64,000 bases of DNA from Streptococcus ruminantium (GCF_003609975.1 NZ_AP018400.1:1500501-1564500); one strand, 5' to 3'. Positions 27,051 through 38,659 are shown, counted from the stretch's first letter. A program made the numbers and translations. Notes: generated from the sequence alone by a model not told the origin.

Positions 27051-29747
27051 TTAACCTGAGTTTCGTAGACCTGTTGCTACACCGTTGATAGTGATATGGA
27101 TTAGACTTTCTTGTTCCTTACTGAGTTCCCCACGACGAAGGCGACGAATCAGTTCAATCTGGATATAGTTAAGAATATTGAAGTAAGGCATACGATAATC
27201 AAGACTTGCTTTCAAGAAGGGCAGATCTGCCAAGAGTTCTTCATTTTGTTCAATTGCTAAAATAACCTCTTTTGTCAGTTGCCACTCATCTAAAATGATA
27301 TAAAAGATATTTCGTACATCTTCACTTTCGCACATTTTAGCGTATTCAAGGGCAATATTCATATTTGACTTGGACAAGACCATATCCACATTTGATAGTA
27401 AGGAACGGAAAAACGGCCATGACTCATACATTTTCTGTAGCTTAGCTAAGTTATCCGATCCCTTATCGATAAAGCGTTTAAAGCTGGAGCCGACACCATA
27501 CCATCCCGGCAACATGACACGGTTTTGCGACCAAGAAAAGACCCAAGGAATAGCGCGCAGTCCACCAATTTCCGTAATGGTTTTGCGTGCTGCTGGTCGT
27601 GAACCAATATTGAGACTGGACACTTCTCGGATTGGGCTTGCCGCAAAGAAATAGTCATAGAAGTGTGGATTATTAAAAACAAGTTCACGATAGATCTGGT
27701 AACTATCTAATACAATTTCATCCATAGTTTCTCGGTAACCATCAATTTCATTTGAATCCGTAATCATTTGAGTCACCATGCGATCAAGTGTCGCAGATAC
27801 TAGCATTTCCAAATTGTAGTAAGCTGCATCTTTATTTCCATACTTATTTCCAATAACTTCACCTTGTTCTGTCAAACGAAGGCGGTCTTTAATAGAACCG
27901 AATGGTTGAGAGGTGATTGCATCATAAGAAGGACCACCGCCGCGACCAACTGTGCCGCCACGACCATGGAAAAAGGTAATATTAACACCGTATTCTTGAC
28001 CAATCTTTGTCAATTCATTTTGTGCTTTGTAGAGGGTCCAACCCGATGATAGATAACCACCATCCTTGTTGGAATCCGAATAACCTAGCATGATTTCCTG
28101 ATAATGTTTATTGCCTGCAATCCAGCGTTTGGCCAGATCAAGTTGCAGATATTGATGCATGGTGTCCGGCGCATTGTCCAAGTCCTCAATGGTTTCAAAT
28201 AGTGGAACAATCTGCACACGAGCCTTATCCGTATCCACCAGTCCTACCTCCTTGAGCAAGACTGCTAATTCCAACAAATCAGACACACTCTCTGAGTGGG
28301 AAATGATGTGCTGCTTGATGATTTCCTCACCAAGTTTGTCTTTTAACTCACGAGCTGTAGTAAAGATGGCCAATTCTTTTTCCAGTTGCTCCGACTTGGG
28401 CACATGGGTTGCAGAAAGAATACGGGGATCTGTCTCCAACTGCTTCAAAAGGACATGACACTTGGCTTCCTCTGACAAACTTGAATAGTCTTCAACAATG
28501 CGAGCTGAAGCTAGTAGCTCCGCAACGCTTGCTTCGTGGATGGAAGAATCCTGACGCATATCAATGCTAGCTAGATAGAAACCAAATGCTTCAACAGCTT
28601 CCAGTAACTCCGTAAAATCACCTTTTAAAAGAGCTGCTGTTTTGTTTTCGATCAAAGACTGTTTGATAGCGAACAGGTCTGCCTTGAACTCTGCAACGTT
28701 AGCATAACGAACCTCGGAAGGTTTGCTATGAATTAAATAATCTCTTGTATTGGCTAACTTCATCTGAATATAATGAAAAGCCCGGCGATAGGGTTCATTC
28801 TCGCGATAAACCGAACTATCTTCTGACAAATCTGCGAGCATCTTGACAGCCGCTGATACATTGACAATAGAGGTCGAAAGCGAAAAATTGCGATAGAGCT
28901 TATAAAGTTGCTCATCATAGTAGTTCATGATGACTTCACACTGAGTCAGAGCTGATAGTTTCAGCGTTTCCGCAGTTACAAATGGATTCCCATCACGATC
29001 TCCACCAATCCACATTCCCATGGTAATAGGACGGGGATTATTCAAAACGATTCCCTTCTCTGCAGCCAAACGCTTGTACTCACGTTGCAACTTAGTTACC
29101 GCTTTGATAAAGGAAGAATTATAATAATCCATGACATTAGTAATCTCGTTGGTAACCTTGAGTTTCTTCTCACGGATCATATCGGTCTGCATGATAATTT
29201 CGATATAGCAACGTAGCTCGTCTTCCCACTTACTCTTATTTAGCAGCCCTTTTTTCACATCACGGTAGCGACGAAGCAACTCGTGGATATGCTTGGTTAA
29301 ATCTAACATAGACTGGCGTTGAACTTGAGTAGGATGAGCAGTCAGGACGGGCACTACATTCAATTTTTCAAGGATCTCAGCTGCATTTTCCTTTTGTGAA
29401 ACCAGATCGATAGTCGTTGAGATTTTCCCAAGATAATCTTGTTCAATATTATTTTGATGGTTAATCTCATAGGCCAAATCTACATCTTCTGAAATGTTAA
29501 TCAAAAGAGGCAATACAGCAAAATAGCGAGAAATCACTGCAAGTTCTTCATTATTTAATTGACCGATAATCTCGATTAAAGCTCGATAATCATCCCGATG
29601 AGACAGTTGAGACAATTCGAGAATCTTGGTGAAAGTCTCTGCTGGCATCATCTGTGCTGCGACCTCTTCTAAAATAGATGTCAGAATCGTCACTTCTTCC
29701 TGGATGATTTCTTTATTGTTGCAATTTTCTAGTTTGGGAATTATCAT
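27051..29747 (-). CDS. ppc: Phosphoenolpyruvate carboxylase
   Basis: 898 residues, full length. It carboxylates phosphoenolpyruvate to oxaloacetate, feeding aspartate synthesis. The catalytic His is in VLTAHPTQ (about residue 137), the second His in [15 protein letters not shown], and the C-terminal NSG/RNSG end (GLRNSG) is intact. It follows ftsW by 14 bases, an order conserved in streptococci, so the two are likely co-transcribed. Confidence 0.97.
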   Translation of the reverse strand: MIIPKLENCNNKEIIQEEVTILTSILEEVAAQMMPAETFTKILELSQLSHRDDYRALIEIIGQLNNEELAVISRYFAVLPLLINISEDVDLAYEINHQNNIEQDYLGKISTTIDLVSQKENAAEILEKLNVVPVLTAHPTQVQRQSMLDLTKHIHELLRRYRDVKKGLLNKSKWEDELRCYIEIIMQTDMIREKKLKVTNEITNVMDYYNSSFIKAVTKLQREYKRLAAEKGIVLNNPRPITMGMWIGGDRDGNPFVTAETLKLSALTQCEVIMNYYDEQLYKLYRNFSLSTSIVNVSAAVKMLADLSEDSSVYRENEPYRRAFHYIQMKLANTRDYLIHSKPSEVRYANVAEFKADLFAIKQSLIENKTAALLKGDFTELLEAVEAFGFYLASIDMRQDSSIHEASVAELLASARIVEDYSSLSEEAKCHVLLKQLETDPRILSATHVPKSEQLEKELAIFTTARELKDKLGEEIIKQHIISHSESVSDLLELAVLLKEVGLVDTDKARVQIVPLFETIEDLDNAPDTMHQYLQLDLAKRWIAGNKHYQEIMLGYSDSNKDGGYLSSGWTLYKAQNELTKIGQEYGVNITFFHGRGGTVGRGGGPSYDAITSQPFGSIKDRLRLTEQGEVIGNKYGNKDAAYYNLEMLVSATLDRMVTQMITDSNEIDGYRETMDEIVLDSYQIYRELVFNNPHFYDYFFAASPIREVSSLNIGSRPAARKTITEIGGLRAIPWVFSWSQNRVMLPGWYGVGSSFKRFIDKGSDNLAKLQKMYESWPFFRSLLSNVDMVLSKSNMNIALEYAKMCESEDVRNIFYIILDEWQLTKEVILAIEQNEELLADLPFLKASLDYRMPYFNILNYIQIELIRRLRRGELSKEQESLIHITINGVATGLRNSG

Positions 29748-29761
29748 CTTCTACCTCTTTT

Positions 29762-30976
29762 CTATACTAATGTACGCTCAATCTCTTCCTCGATTAGTCG
29801 ACGTTTCTCATTGGCATCAATATTAAGAACAAAGCCAATTCCGATAGAGATAATCAGGAGACTGGATCCTCCCTGTGAAAGGAAGGGAAAGGTTACCCCT
29901 GTTGCAGGGATAATCCCCGAAATCCCACCAATGTTGACGAAGGTCTGAATGAGTAACATTCCTGCGATACCAAGCGCCATCATGGAATTAAAAGGACTAC
30001 GAGAACGGATACCAACGATGATAATCCGAATAATTAAAAAGAACAATACGGCCAAAATCAAGCTCGCTCCTATAAAGCCAAGTTCTTCAATCGTAATGGA
30101 AAAGGCAAAGTCGGTATGGGCTTCTGGCAAGTGCCCTTTTTTCTCAATCGAATTTCCTAAGCCACGCCCCAACCAGCCACCATTGCTCATTGCATAGTAA
30201 GAGTGAGTCAGTTGTAGACCGGAACCTGTCGCATTGCCAAATGGATCAAAATAAGCAGCAAATCGGCGGGCAATATAGCCAAAAAGAGGAATTTTTTCGA
30301 CCGTTTCAACTCCGAAAATACGAATCGTTCCTAATATAACCGTTGAAGCAGCGACTATCCCTAAAATCGCTGTCGAAAACCAGCGATAGGCAATACCGCT
30401 TACGCTAATCATCACAATGATAATCAGAATAATAATCGTGGCATTTCCCAAGTCTGGCAAGGTGGCCACTAAGCCAAGTAAGATGAGATTGATAATCCGC
30501 CAATCAGTAAATTCTTTCGGAATCCAACTACCTCTAATCAAAGAGAGGTAATCGTAGGTCCGAATATCAGCCTGCTGCTTAGCAAATTCGTGAGCCAAGT
30601 ACCAAATAACAATTAACTTCAGATATTCTGCAGGCTGTAAGGTTCCAGCGATTGGAAGAGGAATCCAGCCATGAGCACCATTGACAGTGGGAAACAGGCG
30701 AGATATTACCAATAAGAAGATCTCTGCTAAAATGACCGAATAAATGACTGCCTTCTTTCGTAGAAAACTCAACTTCATACGATAAATCGTGTAGATTGCT
30801 ATCAGACTAACCACCCAGAAGCCCGCCTGGTTAATAACCGTTCTAAATGGATCCTTACCATTGATAATTTGCGTGGCACTGGTAGTAGAGTAAACCATTA
30901 CTAGACCTATAACAGATAATATGAGATAGGGAATGAGTATCGAGTAATTCAACAAATGACGCTTGTCAATCTTCAT
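29762..30976 (-). CDS. ftsW: Septal peptidoglycan glycosyltransferase FtsW
   Basis: 404 residues, about ten membrane helices, SEDS family. It polymerises lipid II at the division septum with its class B PBP partner. The large extracellular loop has the family motifs GAHGWI and QPAEYLKL, and the later HTDFAFSITIEELGF and FPFLSQGGSSL. FtsW rather than RodA is favoured by the linkage to ppc seen in other streptococci. The ATG at 30976 is followed by KIDKRHLLNYSIL. Confidence 0.93.
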   Translation of the reverse strand: MKIDKRHLLNYSILIPYLILSVIGLVMVYSTTSATQIINGKDPFRTVINQAGFWVVSLIAIYTIYRMKLSFLRKKAVIYSVILAEIFLLVISRLFPTVNGAHGWIPLPIAGTLQPAEYLKLIVIWYLAHEFAKQQADIRTYDYLSLIRGSWIPKEFTDWRIINLILLGLVATLPDLGNATIIILIIIVMISVSGIAYRWFSTAILGIVAASTVILGTIRIFGVETVEKIPLFGYIARRFAAYFDPFGNATGSGLQLTHSYYAMSNGGWLGRGLGNSIEKKGHLPEAHTDFAFSITIEELGFIGASLILAVLFFLIIRIIIVGIRSRSPFNSMMALGIAGMLLIQTFVNIGGISGIIPATGVTFPFLSQGGSSLLIISIGIGFVLNIDANEKRRLIEEEIERTLV

Positions 30977-31223
30977 TTCTAATCCAACCTTCTTCGAGTA
31001 TACTGTCTATTATAGCATACTTTGCATAAAAACACTTCCCACTTTTCCAATAAGTGGTTCAAACTGTCAAACCTAATTTTTGTTTTGAAAAAGCTAAATT
31101 CTTTCCTGCTTTTATCGTGCATCCAATGACGTTTTCCTCATTTTATCTGCTCTATTTAATTCCGCTTTCCATCTAAATCATATTTTTTTGATTTTTTTGT
31201 TGTTTTAGGGTAAAATTGATGGG

Positions 31224-32078
31224 ATGAGAAAGAAAATAAATCCGATCGTTGTCGTTGGTTTCTTCCTTTCCTTTTTTGTCCTTATTTTCGTAACCGGATT
31301 AACTGGAAATACCGTAGATAAAACGAATACAACCAATGAGACCACAACCACACAATCAAGTACTAGTACGAGTCCTAAAAAGATTAGCCCTAGCTCTAGT
31401 TACCATATCACCAATGCTCTTGAAATGAAACCGATTATTGATGTTTCAGCATGGCAGAGACCTTCAGAAATTGATTATGATGTTCTTAGTCGAAATATCT
31501 CCGGTGCCATCGTCCGTATCCAAAGCGGATCACACACTAAAAAAGAAAATACAGCTACGGACAAGAATGGTTTAGATAAGTCATTTGATACCCACATCAA
31601 AGAATTTCAGGCAAGAAATATCCCTGTAGCTGTCTATGCCTATGTTACGGGAAACAGTATTGAAAATATGAGGGAAGAGGCTCGCAGTTTTTACAAAGCA
31701 GCAAACCAATATAAACCGACTTTCTACTGGCTGGATGTCGAAGAACATACCATGAATGATATGAATGCCGGAGTAGAAGCTTTTCGTAAGGAGCTCAAAG
31801 ACTTAGGAGCAAAAAATATCGGAATTTACGTTGGAACCTATTTTATGGAAGATCACAGTATCAACGTTGAAAAATTTGATGCAGTATGGATTCCTACCTA
31901 TGGCGATGACTCCGGTTATTACAATGCGGCTCCCAATACTGATTTAGATTATGACCTTCATCAATATACCTCACGTGGTCGTGTCAATGGTTTTGATAAG
32001 CATCTTGACCTGAACATTGTTACCACCTTGAAGGATCCCAATCAGATTTATAAAAAATTATTTACAATACCGGAATAA
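31224..32078 (+). CDS. Membrane-anchored GH25 lysozyme-family protein
   Basis: 284 residues. An N-terminal membrane helix (about 7-26) is followed by a Thr/Ser-rich linker and a GH25 muramidase domain (about 68-284). Catalytic acids are seen in IIDVSAWQ, FYWLDVEEH and the C-terminal YDLHQYTSRG. Such proteins cut the glycan backbone of peptidoglycan; this one is probably tethered to the membrane. It has its own promoter region and stands just before the thiamine riboswitch. Confidence 0.88.
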   Translation: MRKKINPIVVVGFFLSFFVLIFVTGLTGNTVDKTNTTNETTTTQSSTSTSPKKISPSSSYHITNALEMKPIIDVSAWQRPSEIDYDVLSRNISGAIVRIQSGSHTKKENTATDKNGLDKSFDTHIKEFQARNIPVAVYAYVTGNSIENMREEARSFYKAANQYKPTFYWLDVEEHTMNDMNAGVEAFRKELKDLGAKNIGIYVGTYFMEDHSINVEKFDAVWIPTYGDDSGYYNAAPNTDLDYDLHQYTSRGRVNGFDKHLDLNIVTTLKDPNQIYKKLFTIPE

Positions 32079-32102
32079 AATGTTACAATTTCACTAATTA
32101 TA

Positions 32103-32188
32103 TACACAAAGGAGTGCTTCGGCTGAGATCGCTTGCTAGCGAAATCCTCGAACCTGATCTAGTTAAAACTAGCGTAGGAATTGTGTGC
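32103..32188 (+). ncRNA. TPP riboswitch (THI element)
   Basis: Conserved blocks are present: GGAGTGC, GGCTGAGA, ACCTGATCTAGTTAAAACTAGCGTAGGAA, closed by ACACAA/TTGTGT. It precedes thiT. The control is probably at translation: AAGCGCTCCCTT (32217-32228) can pair with the ribosome-site segment AAAGGAGTGCTT (32242-32253), and the identical 12-mer also occurs in the aptamer (32108-32119). Confidence 0.92.
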
Positions 32189-32258
32189 TTACAGGATAAT
32201 ACCATACTCTGATCATAAGCGCTCCCTTGCCAACAGTTTATAAAGGAGTGCTTTTACT

Positions 32259-32810
32259 ATGTCCCAATCAAAATTACGTCTTTTGGCTGAAATAGCTATC
32301 TTTTCTGCTATCGCTCTTGTCTTTGACAAATTCCCCCTCTTCACCATGCCACAAGGTGGCTCTGTCTCTCTAGTCATGCTTCCCATTCTCCTTCTCTCTC
32401 TGCGCCATGGTCTATCGGTTGGGATTCTTTCTGGAGGAATCGTTGGAACCATTCAGCTATTTTACGGTGGTTACTTTTTAAATCTCTTTCAAGTTTTTCT
32501 CGATTATGCCTTATCCTATGCAGGAATTGGATTAGCAGGTCTTTTGACACACACTTTGAAAAAGCAAAAAACGTTGCCCCATGCTAGCCTTGTTATCACA
32601 CTTGCTAGTGTACTAGGAGGAAGCATTCGCTTTTTAGCTAATTTCCTAGCAGGAATAATCTTTTATGCTGACTATGCCCCGGCAGGTCTTCCTGTCTGGC
32701 TCTATTCTTTCCAGTACAATATCAGCTATATTCTCCCTTCAGCAGCCATTGCTTGCATTCTGCTGATCCTGCTTTATAAGGCTAGACCAAATTTTTATAG
32801 CCTTTCGTAA
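32259..32810 (+). CDS. thiT: Thiamine ECF transporter substrate-binding subunit ThiT
   Basis: 183 residues, six membrane helices. It is the S-component that binds thiamine and works with the shared EcfA/A'/T module encoded elsewhere. The ThiT N-terminal pattern (LAEIAIFSAIALVFDKF, then PQGGSVSLVMLPI) and the YGGYFLNLFQVFLDY segment are present. The TPP riboswitch directly upstream confirms the substrate. Confidence 0.94.
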   Translation: MSQSKLRLLAEIAIFSAIALVFDKFPLFTMPQGGSVSLVMLPILLLSLRHGLSVGILSGGIVGTIQLFYGGYFLNLFQVFLDYALSYAGIGLAGLLTHTLKKQKTLPHASLVITLASVLGGSIRFLANFLAGIIFYADYAPAGLPVWLYSFQYNISYILPSAAIACILLILLYKARPNFYSLS

Positions 32811-32827
32811 ATTTTTTAGACGACTTA

Positions 32828-32862
32828 CCTGCTAGATTCCTTCTAACAGGCTTTCTTTTTTC
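32828..32862 (+). terminator. Terminator of thiT
   Basis: CCTGCTAGA/TCTAACAGG stem followed by CTTTCTTTTTT. Confidence 0.7.
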
Positions 32863-32884
32863 AGCTATTTATCTTACTTTATGC

Positions 32885-33002
32885 TATAATGTAAGAATTA
32901 TCGTCATTTGATCTACCTTTTAACTTGCCTTGCTTGATTGAAGTTGAGAAAGGGGTTAATGGCCCATGACAAACACACGAACCGGCTCCATTTCCCCCTT
33001 TC
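32885..33002 (+). promoter_or_regulatory. Extended -10 and structured leader before the DUF368 gene
   Basis: TGCTATAAT (ending 32890) predicts a leader of about 180 bases. Within it GAAAGGGG (32948-32955) pairs perfectly with CCCCTTTC (32995-33002), enclosing ATGG/CCAT (32959-32962 with 32988-32991). A GCC/GGC pair lies inside that. No known riboswitch class is recognised. Confidence 0.5.
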
Positions 33003-33075
33003 AATAGTGTTACTGTGATCATGAAAGGTATAAAAAGTCAACAAATGACTGTACAAATATATTTTGGAGGAAACT

Positions 33076-33918
33076 ATGGCTTCTTGGATTTCAAGAATAA
33101 TGAAAGGTATGATTATCGCCCTTGGATTTATACTGCCCGGTGTTTCTGGAGGTGTATTAGCAGCTATCCTAGGAATTTATGAACGTCTTATCAGCTTTCT
33201 AGCAAACATTCGCAAGAATTTTAAAGAGAACTTTCTCTATTTTGTTCCTGTTGGAATTGGTGGGGTCTTAGGAATTGCTCTCTTCTCCTTTCCAGTGGAG
33301 TTTCTCTTGCAACACTTCCAAGTACCAACCCTATGGGCGTTCGCAGGAGCTATTGTAGGAACGATTCCTAGCTTACTGAAGGAATCTATCACAAAGAGTA
33401 AACGCGATACTATTGACTGGATGTGGCTCATTGGAACCTTTATCGTATCTGGCCTTTTGCTCTATAACTTAAGTGATTTGGTGGGAACTCTCCCTGCCAA
33501 CTTTGCAAGTTTTGTTTTAGCCGGTGCCTTGATTGCCTTAGGTGTGCTGGTTCCAGGACTCAGCCCATCAAATCTTCTCTTGATTTTAGGAATTTACACC
33601 CCCATGCTCAGTGGCTTCAAATCTCTTGATTTAATCGGCACCTTCCTACCGATTGCTATCGGTGGAGGACTTGCAATGATTGCTTTTTCAAAAGCAATGG
33701 ACTATGCTCTCAAAGTTTATCATTCACGAGTCTATCATTTTATCATCGGTATCGTTTCTTCCTCTACCCTCTTGATTTTAATTCCACAAGTGGGCAACAA
33801 AGAATCAATTTCCTATGCCGGAACTGACTTTGGCATCTGGATGATCTCCCTTGTCCTCTTTGTCTTGGGAGCATGGTTGGGATATTGGATGAGCAAATTA
33901 GAGGAAAAATACAAGTAA
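33076..33918 (+). CDS. DUF368 (PopT-like) membrane protein
   Basis: 280 residues and about eight membrane helices. Two inverted copies of the family signature are visible: LGFILPGVSGGVLAAILGIYE and LGVLVPGLSPSNLLLILGIY. DUF368 proteins (PopT) have been linked, with DedA proteins, to recycling of undecaprenyl phosphate across the membrane. An envelope-lipid transport role is the best inference. The ATG at 33076 has TTGGAGG 6 bases upstream. The stop overlaps the next start (TAATG). Confidence 0.87.
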   Translation: MASWISRIMKGMIIALGFILPGVSGGVLAAILGIYERLISFLANIRKNFKENFLYFVPVGIGGVLGIALFSFPVEFLLQHFQVPTLWAFAGAIVGTIPSLLKESITKSKRDTIDWMWLIGTFIVSGLLLYNLSDLVGTLPANFASFVLAGALIALGVLVPGLSPSNLLLILGIYTPMLSGFKSLDLIGTFLPIAIGGGLAMIAFSKAMDYALKVYHSRVYHFIIGIVSSSTLLILIPQVGNKESISYAGTDFGIWMISLVLFVLGAWLGYWMSKLEEKYK

Positions 33919-34397
33919 TGGCAAAGAAGGTTACTATCAAAAAAACCTTAGTTAACCAAATTTTAGACAAGGCTAAGATCAAACATGATAGCCTTGTTTT
34001 AAATGCCCTTGAAGGCCAACTACCACAAGGAATAGAAGAAAAGGATATTTATAAAACATTAGCTCTTATTGGTGATAAAACAGGACCAATTATTGGCATT
34101 GTTCCTATTACCGAACGCTTGTCTGAGAAGAAATTAGCTAAGATTTCCGGAAATAAAAAGGTCAACATGATCCCTCAAAAGAATTTGGAAAAAATAACGG
34201 GTTATGTCCATGGAGCTAACAACCCCGTAGGTATCCGCCAAAAACATAATTTTCCTATCTTTATCGACCTATCCGCTTTAGAATCAAAGCAGATAATCGT
34301 ATCAGCTGGAGAAATTGGTCGTTCTATCCGAATAGATAGTCAGGTCTTGGCTGACTTTGTAAATGCAAGTTTTGCCAATATCATTGAAAGAGAATAA
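33918..34397 (+). CDS. ybaK: Cys-tRNA(Pro) deacylase, YbaK/EbsC family
   Basis: 159 residues. It removes cysteine mischarged on tRNA-Pro. The family Lys (ALIGDKTGPIIGIVP) and the GYVHGANNPVGIR loop are visible. The start overlaps the DUF368 stop by one base; a longer frame exists but the ATG at 33918 gives the family start MAKKVTIKKT. Translation is probably coupled to the DUF368 gene. Confidence 0.9.
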   Translation: MAKKVTIKKTLVNQILDKAKIKHDSLVLNALEGQLPQGIEEKDIYKTLALIGDKTGPIIGIVPITERLSEKKLAKISGNKKVNMIPQKNLEKITGYVHGANNPVGIRQKHNFPIFIDLSALESKQIIVSAGEIGRSIRIDSQVLADFVNASFANIIERE

Positions 34398-34624
34398 CTT
34401 TGAAATGGATTATAACGCTCAATTGAAGTCGAGTTCGTGATAATTCTCGCAGTTCACCATTTAATTATTTTTTCTTAACAGGACTGCTACTATCACTTAA
34501 AACCGTTAATACTGCAAAGATCTTAGATGATGCCATGACAAAAACAGTAGGTTAGTAGAACTATCTGCTGTTTTTTCCTATTCTATTCGGTATTTATGCT
34601 GATTTTTTACGGGTTCTATGATAA

Positions 34625-36151
<1,527 letters not shown>

Positions 36152-36153
36152 CA

Positions 36154-36190
36154 ATCACCTCCTCAGAAGATTTTCTGGGGTGGTTTTTTT
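36154..36190 (+). terminator. Terminator of lysS
   Basis: ATCACCTCCTCAGAA/TTCTGGGGTGGT stem followed by seven Ts. Confidence 0.85.
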
Positions 36191-36598
36191 ACGCTTTCAA
36201 GGAACTTACTCTTCATCCCTCTGCCCTTCGGTTTCATCCGCGATGTCTTGCACCCGCTACTACATCCTACAATCTAGCTTGAGATGAAACCGTTCATTTG
36301 CTTGAAAATATCTAAAAATGAGCTATCACCGATTGAAAAGAAATGTTTCCACTCTCCAGTAACACATAAAAATAAAAGATTTATCGTGACTCACTGTCAC
36401 CCCTAAAACACTAAGACCGACATACTTGCGGCTTGCCAGAAAAGAATATGCATCAAAGGAGCTACAAGACAATCTATCCCTAACATACTATGGCTTTTTC
36501 TGCCTGAAAAATACCCTCCCTAAATATACTCTGTATAGATTGTTAAAACAGTCTATTTCACGAATGTTCCGTTTTAGCTGAATTTTCTGATTTTTTTG
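36191..36598. other. Gene-free stretch between lysS and the toxin-like gene
   Basis: I find no coding frame, RNA motif or clear inverted repeat here. The composition is less AT-rich near the lysS end. Confidence 0.4.
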
Positions 36599-36627
36599 TT
36601 GACAACACCAATTATTCGGGTTATGAT
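36599..36627 (+). promoter_or_regulatory. Promoter of the toxin/immunity-like cassette
   Basis: TTGACA (36599-36604), exactly 17 bases, TATGAT (36622-36627). A strong ribosome site AGGAGGTGG follows before the ATG at 36657. Confidence 0.75.
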
Positions 36628-36656
36628 AAACACATTAAAAATTAGGAGGTGGTCGT

Positions 36657-37007
36657 ATGAAAAAAATCTTTTACTTTAATAACTATTTATACCGTGGTCG
36701 CACCATCTTCAACTATTTGTACGTACTGAGAGTAGAATTGAATTTCGTTTAAAACATCAGGCAACTCGTGATGGAGGAACTGGACCTTCCTATATTGATC
36801 TGAGTCTTTTTACGAATAAATATGGAAAAACTCCTTTTCAAACAAATACTGGTCCATTCAGTAGTCCAAGAAAGGATTCTTCGCAAAAAGATTACGCAGT
36901 GAATACTTATCACGGAACACATGGCGGAAGTCACTGGAAGTTGTACAATAAAAAAAGGGAACCCTGTCGGTACATATGATAAAACAGGAGTATACATGCG
37001 ACCATAG
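36657..37007 (+). pseudogene. Frame-disrupted toxin-like small gene
   Basis: A strong promoter and ribosome site lead into MKKIFYFNNYLYRG, but this frame stops at 36750-36752. From about 36722 another frame reads RTESRIEFRLKHQATRDGG and on to YHGTHGGSHWKLYNKK. An A7 tract (36950-36956) then separates it from GNPVGTYDKTGVYMRP, which ends at 37005-37007. A second A7 tract lies right after the ATG. In the third frame the start region reads KKSFTLITIYTVVAPSS, resembling a signal peptide. The HGGxHWKLYxKKG end is reminiscent of polymorphic-toxin C-termini; no family is assigned. The pieces total about 110 residues. Confidence 0.5.
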
Positions 37008-37031
37008 TAGACTTTTCAATGAGGATTATTT

Positions 37032-37265
37032 ATGAAAAAATACCAATTACGAGATTTTGAAATCCTTATCTCAGACACTCTCTACTCAATCTATGACGGT
37101 CATGAGGAGATTGTCGTTATCTTCCCCGACCACTCCTCTGTCTGCTGCAATGTGAAAATCTCTGAAAAGGGGACTCTATTAGTCGATACATTTTGGGGAG
37201 TTGACCACATCGTATCAGGTACGACCGTTCACATTTACTATAAGGATGAGGAGATGGAACAATGA
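37032..37265 (+). CDS. Small acidic protein, candidate immunity protein 1
   Basis: 77 residues, acidic, no membrane segment or signal. It begins MKKYQLRDFEIL and overlaps the next gene by 4 bases. The two share the start pattern MK-Y-(L/F)R-(F/Y)-I and similar length, so they look like tandem paralogues. It lies 25 bases after the toxin-like gene with ribosome site ATGAGGA. The immunity role is inferred from position, size, acidity and duplication only. Confidence 0.6.
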   Translation: MKKYQLRDFEILISDTLYSIYDGHEEIVVIFPDHSSVCCNVKISEKGTLLVDTFWGVDHIVSGTTVHIYYKDEEMEQ

Positions 37266-37504
37266 AGCAATATAAATTTAGAAATTATACAATCCATACT
37301 CACCCTGATTTGATTGTTGTCATCGGAAATGATGAGACTGACTTAATTCTCTATACCAACCGAACCGATTACGCATTATTGGCCTGGTTATCTTGGCAAG
37401 AAGAGAACGAGAGTGTGCACATTGTCAACCGATGGAAATTAACCTTTGAACATGATACCAATCATAATATCTACATCCACTACAATCCAGACTATCATTA
37501 CTAA
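37262..37504 (+). CDS. Small acidic protein, candidate immunity protein 2
   Basis: 80 residues beginning MKQYKFRNYTIH, a likely diverged duplicate of the preceding gene, sharing a 4-base ATGA overlap with it. It is rich in Asp, Glu, His and Tyr and has no membrane segment. It is the last gene of the cassette. I do not recognise a named family. Confidence 0.6.
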   Translation: MKQYKFRNYTIHTHPDLIVVIGNDETDLILYTNRTDYALLAWLSWQEENESVHIVNRWKLTFEHDTNHNIYIHYNPDYHY

Positions 37505-37594
37505 ATAAAAAACGAGCTCGACTACCATGGTCGTGCTCATTTTCTTTCCTCTATTCCAATTCTGATTAGAGCGCCTCATCGAAAAACCAGAAAA

Positions 37595-38659
37595 TCAAGC
37601 TTTTAATGCCTTCTCTTCTTTCGCTGCAAAGTAATCTCGGACAATTGGCGCGACTTCTGTTCCGTAGAGTTCAATAGCACGAAGTACTTCTTCATGTGGC
37701 ATTGAGCCAATTGGCAAATGGAGGAAGAAACGATCCAAATCAAGTATCTCAATAGTCTTAATGATTTTGGCTGCAACATGCTTTGGATCTCCAACGATAG
37801 TCGCTCCCTCATCTGTTAACGAATAAAGGTATTGTGCCTTGGTCATCTCACTCCAGTGGGGACGATCCTTAGCAATATTATTGGTTACAACCTTAGTTGG
37901 ATGAAAATACTCTTCTACTGCCTTATCATGGTCATCTGCAATCCAACCCCAGGAATGAGCCGCCACCTTGATCTTTTCAGGAGCATGTCCAGAATTACGA
38001 GCAACCTTGCGATAAGCATCAGCCAAGGGTTTAAAGCGTTTGGCACCAGCACCAATAACTGCATACACAATAGGCAGCCCCTTTTGAGCAATCTTAATCG
38101 TTGACTCCACATTGCCACCTGTTGCTATCCAAATCGGAAAATCTTCCTGCACAGGACGAGGATAGACGGGCTTGTTATCAACAGACTGGGTAAAATGCCC
38201 ATCCCACTTAAGATTGGTTTTCTTGTCAATCTCAAGCAACATATCCAGCTTTTCATCAAAGAGTTCTTCATAGTCATGGAGATCATAGCCAAACAAGGGA
38301 AATGACTCCGTAAAGGAACCACGACCCGCCATAATTTCTGCTCTACCATTTGACAAGGCATCGATAGTAGTATATTGCTGATACAGTCTCACAGGATCCA
38401 TGGAAGAAAGGATGGAAACTGCTGATGTTAACTTGATGTGGTTGGTATTGACAGCACCGGCTGCCAGTACAATCTCAGGTGCTGAGATCGCAAAATCTTC
38501 CCGGTGATGTTCACCAATTCCATAAACATCCAATCCCACTGCATCCGCTACTTCAATTTCCTTGACTAATTGTCGAATTCGTTCTGCATGGCTGTAAGTA
38601 TCCCCTGTTTTTTCAAGGGGTGTCGTTTCTCCAAATGTTGATATACCTAATTCTACCAT
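37595..38659 (-). CDS. LLM-class flavin-dependent oxidoreductase
   Basis: 354 residues, a luciferase-like TIM barrel. The pattern GIGEHHREDFAISAPEIVLAA and the GRAEIMAGRGSF loop are typical of FMN-dependent single-component oxidoreductases of this class. The substrate is unknown. It stands alone, converging with the immunity-like genes. The ATG at 38659 gives MVELGISTFGE. Confidence 0.9.
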   Translation of the reverse strand: MVELGISTFGETTPLEKTGDTYSHAERIRQLVKEIEVADAVGLDVYGIGEHHREDFAISAPEIVLAAGAVNTNHIKLTSAVSILSSMDPVRLYQQYTTIDALSNGRAEIMAGRGSFTESFPLFGYDLHDYEELFDEKLDMLLEIDKKTNLKWDGHFTQSVDNKPVYPRPVQEDFPIWIATGGNVESTIKIAQKGLPIVYAVIGAGAKRFKPLADAYRKVARNSGHAPEKIKVAAHSWGWIADDHDKAVEEYFHPTKVVTNNIAKDRPHWSEMTKAQYLYSLTDEGATIVGDPKHVAAKIIKTIEILDLDRFFLHLPIGSMPHEEVLRAIELYGTEVAPIVRDYFAAKEEKALKA

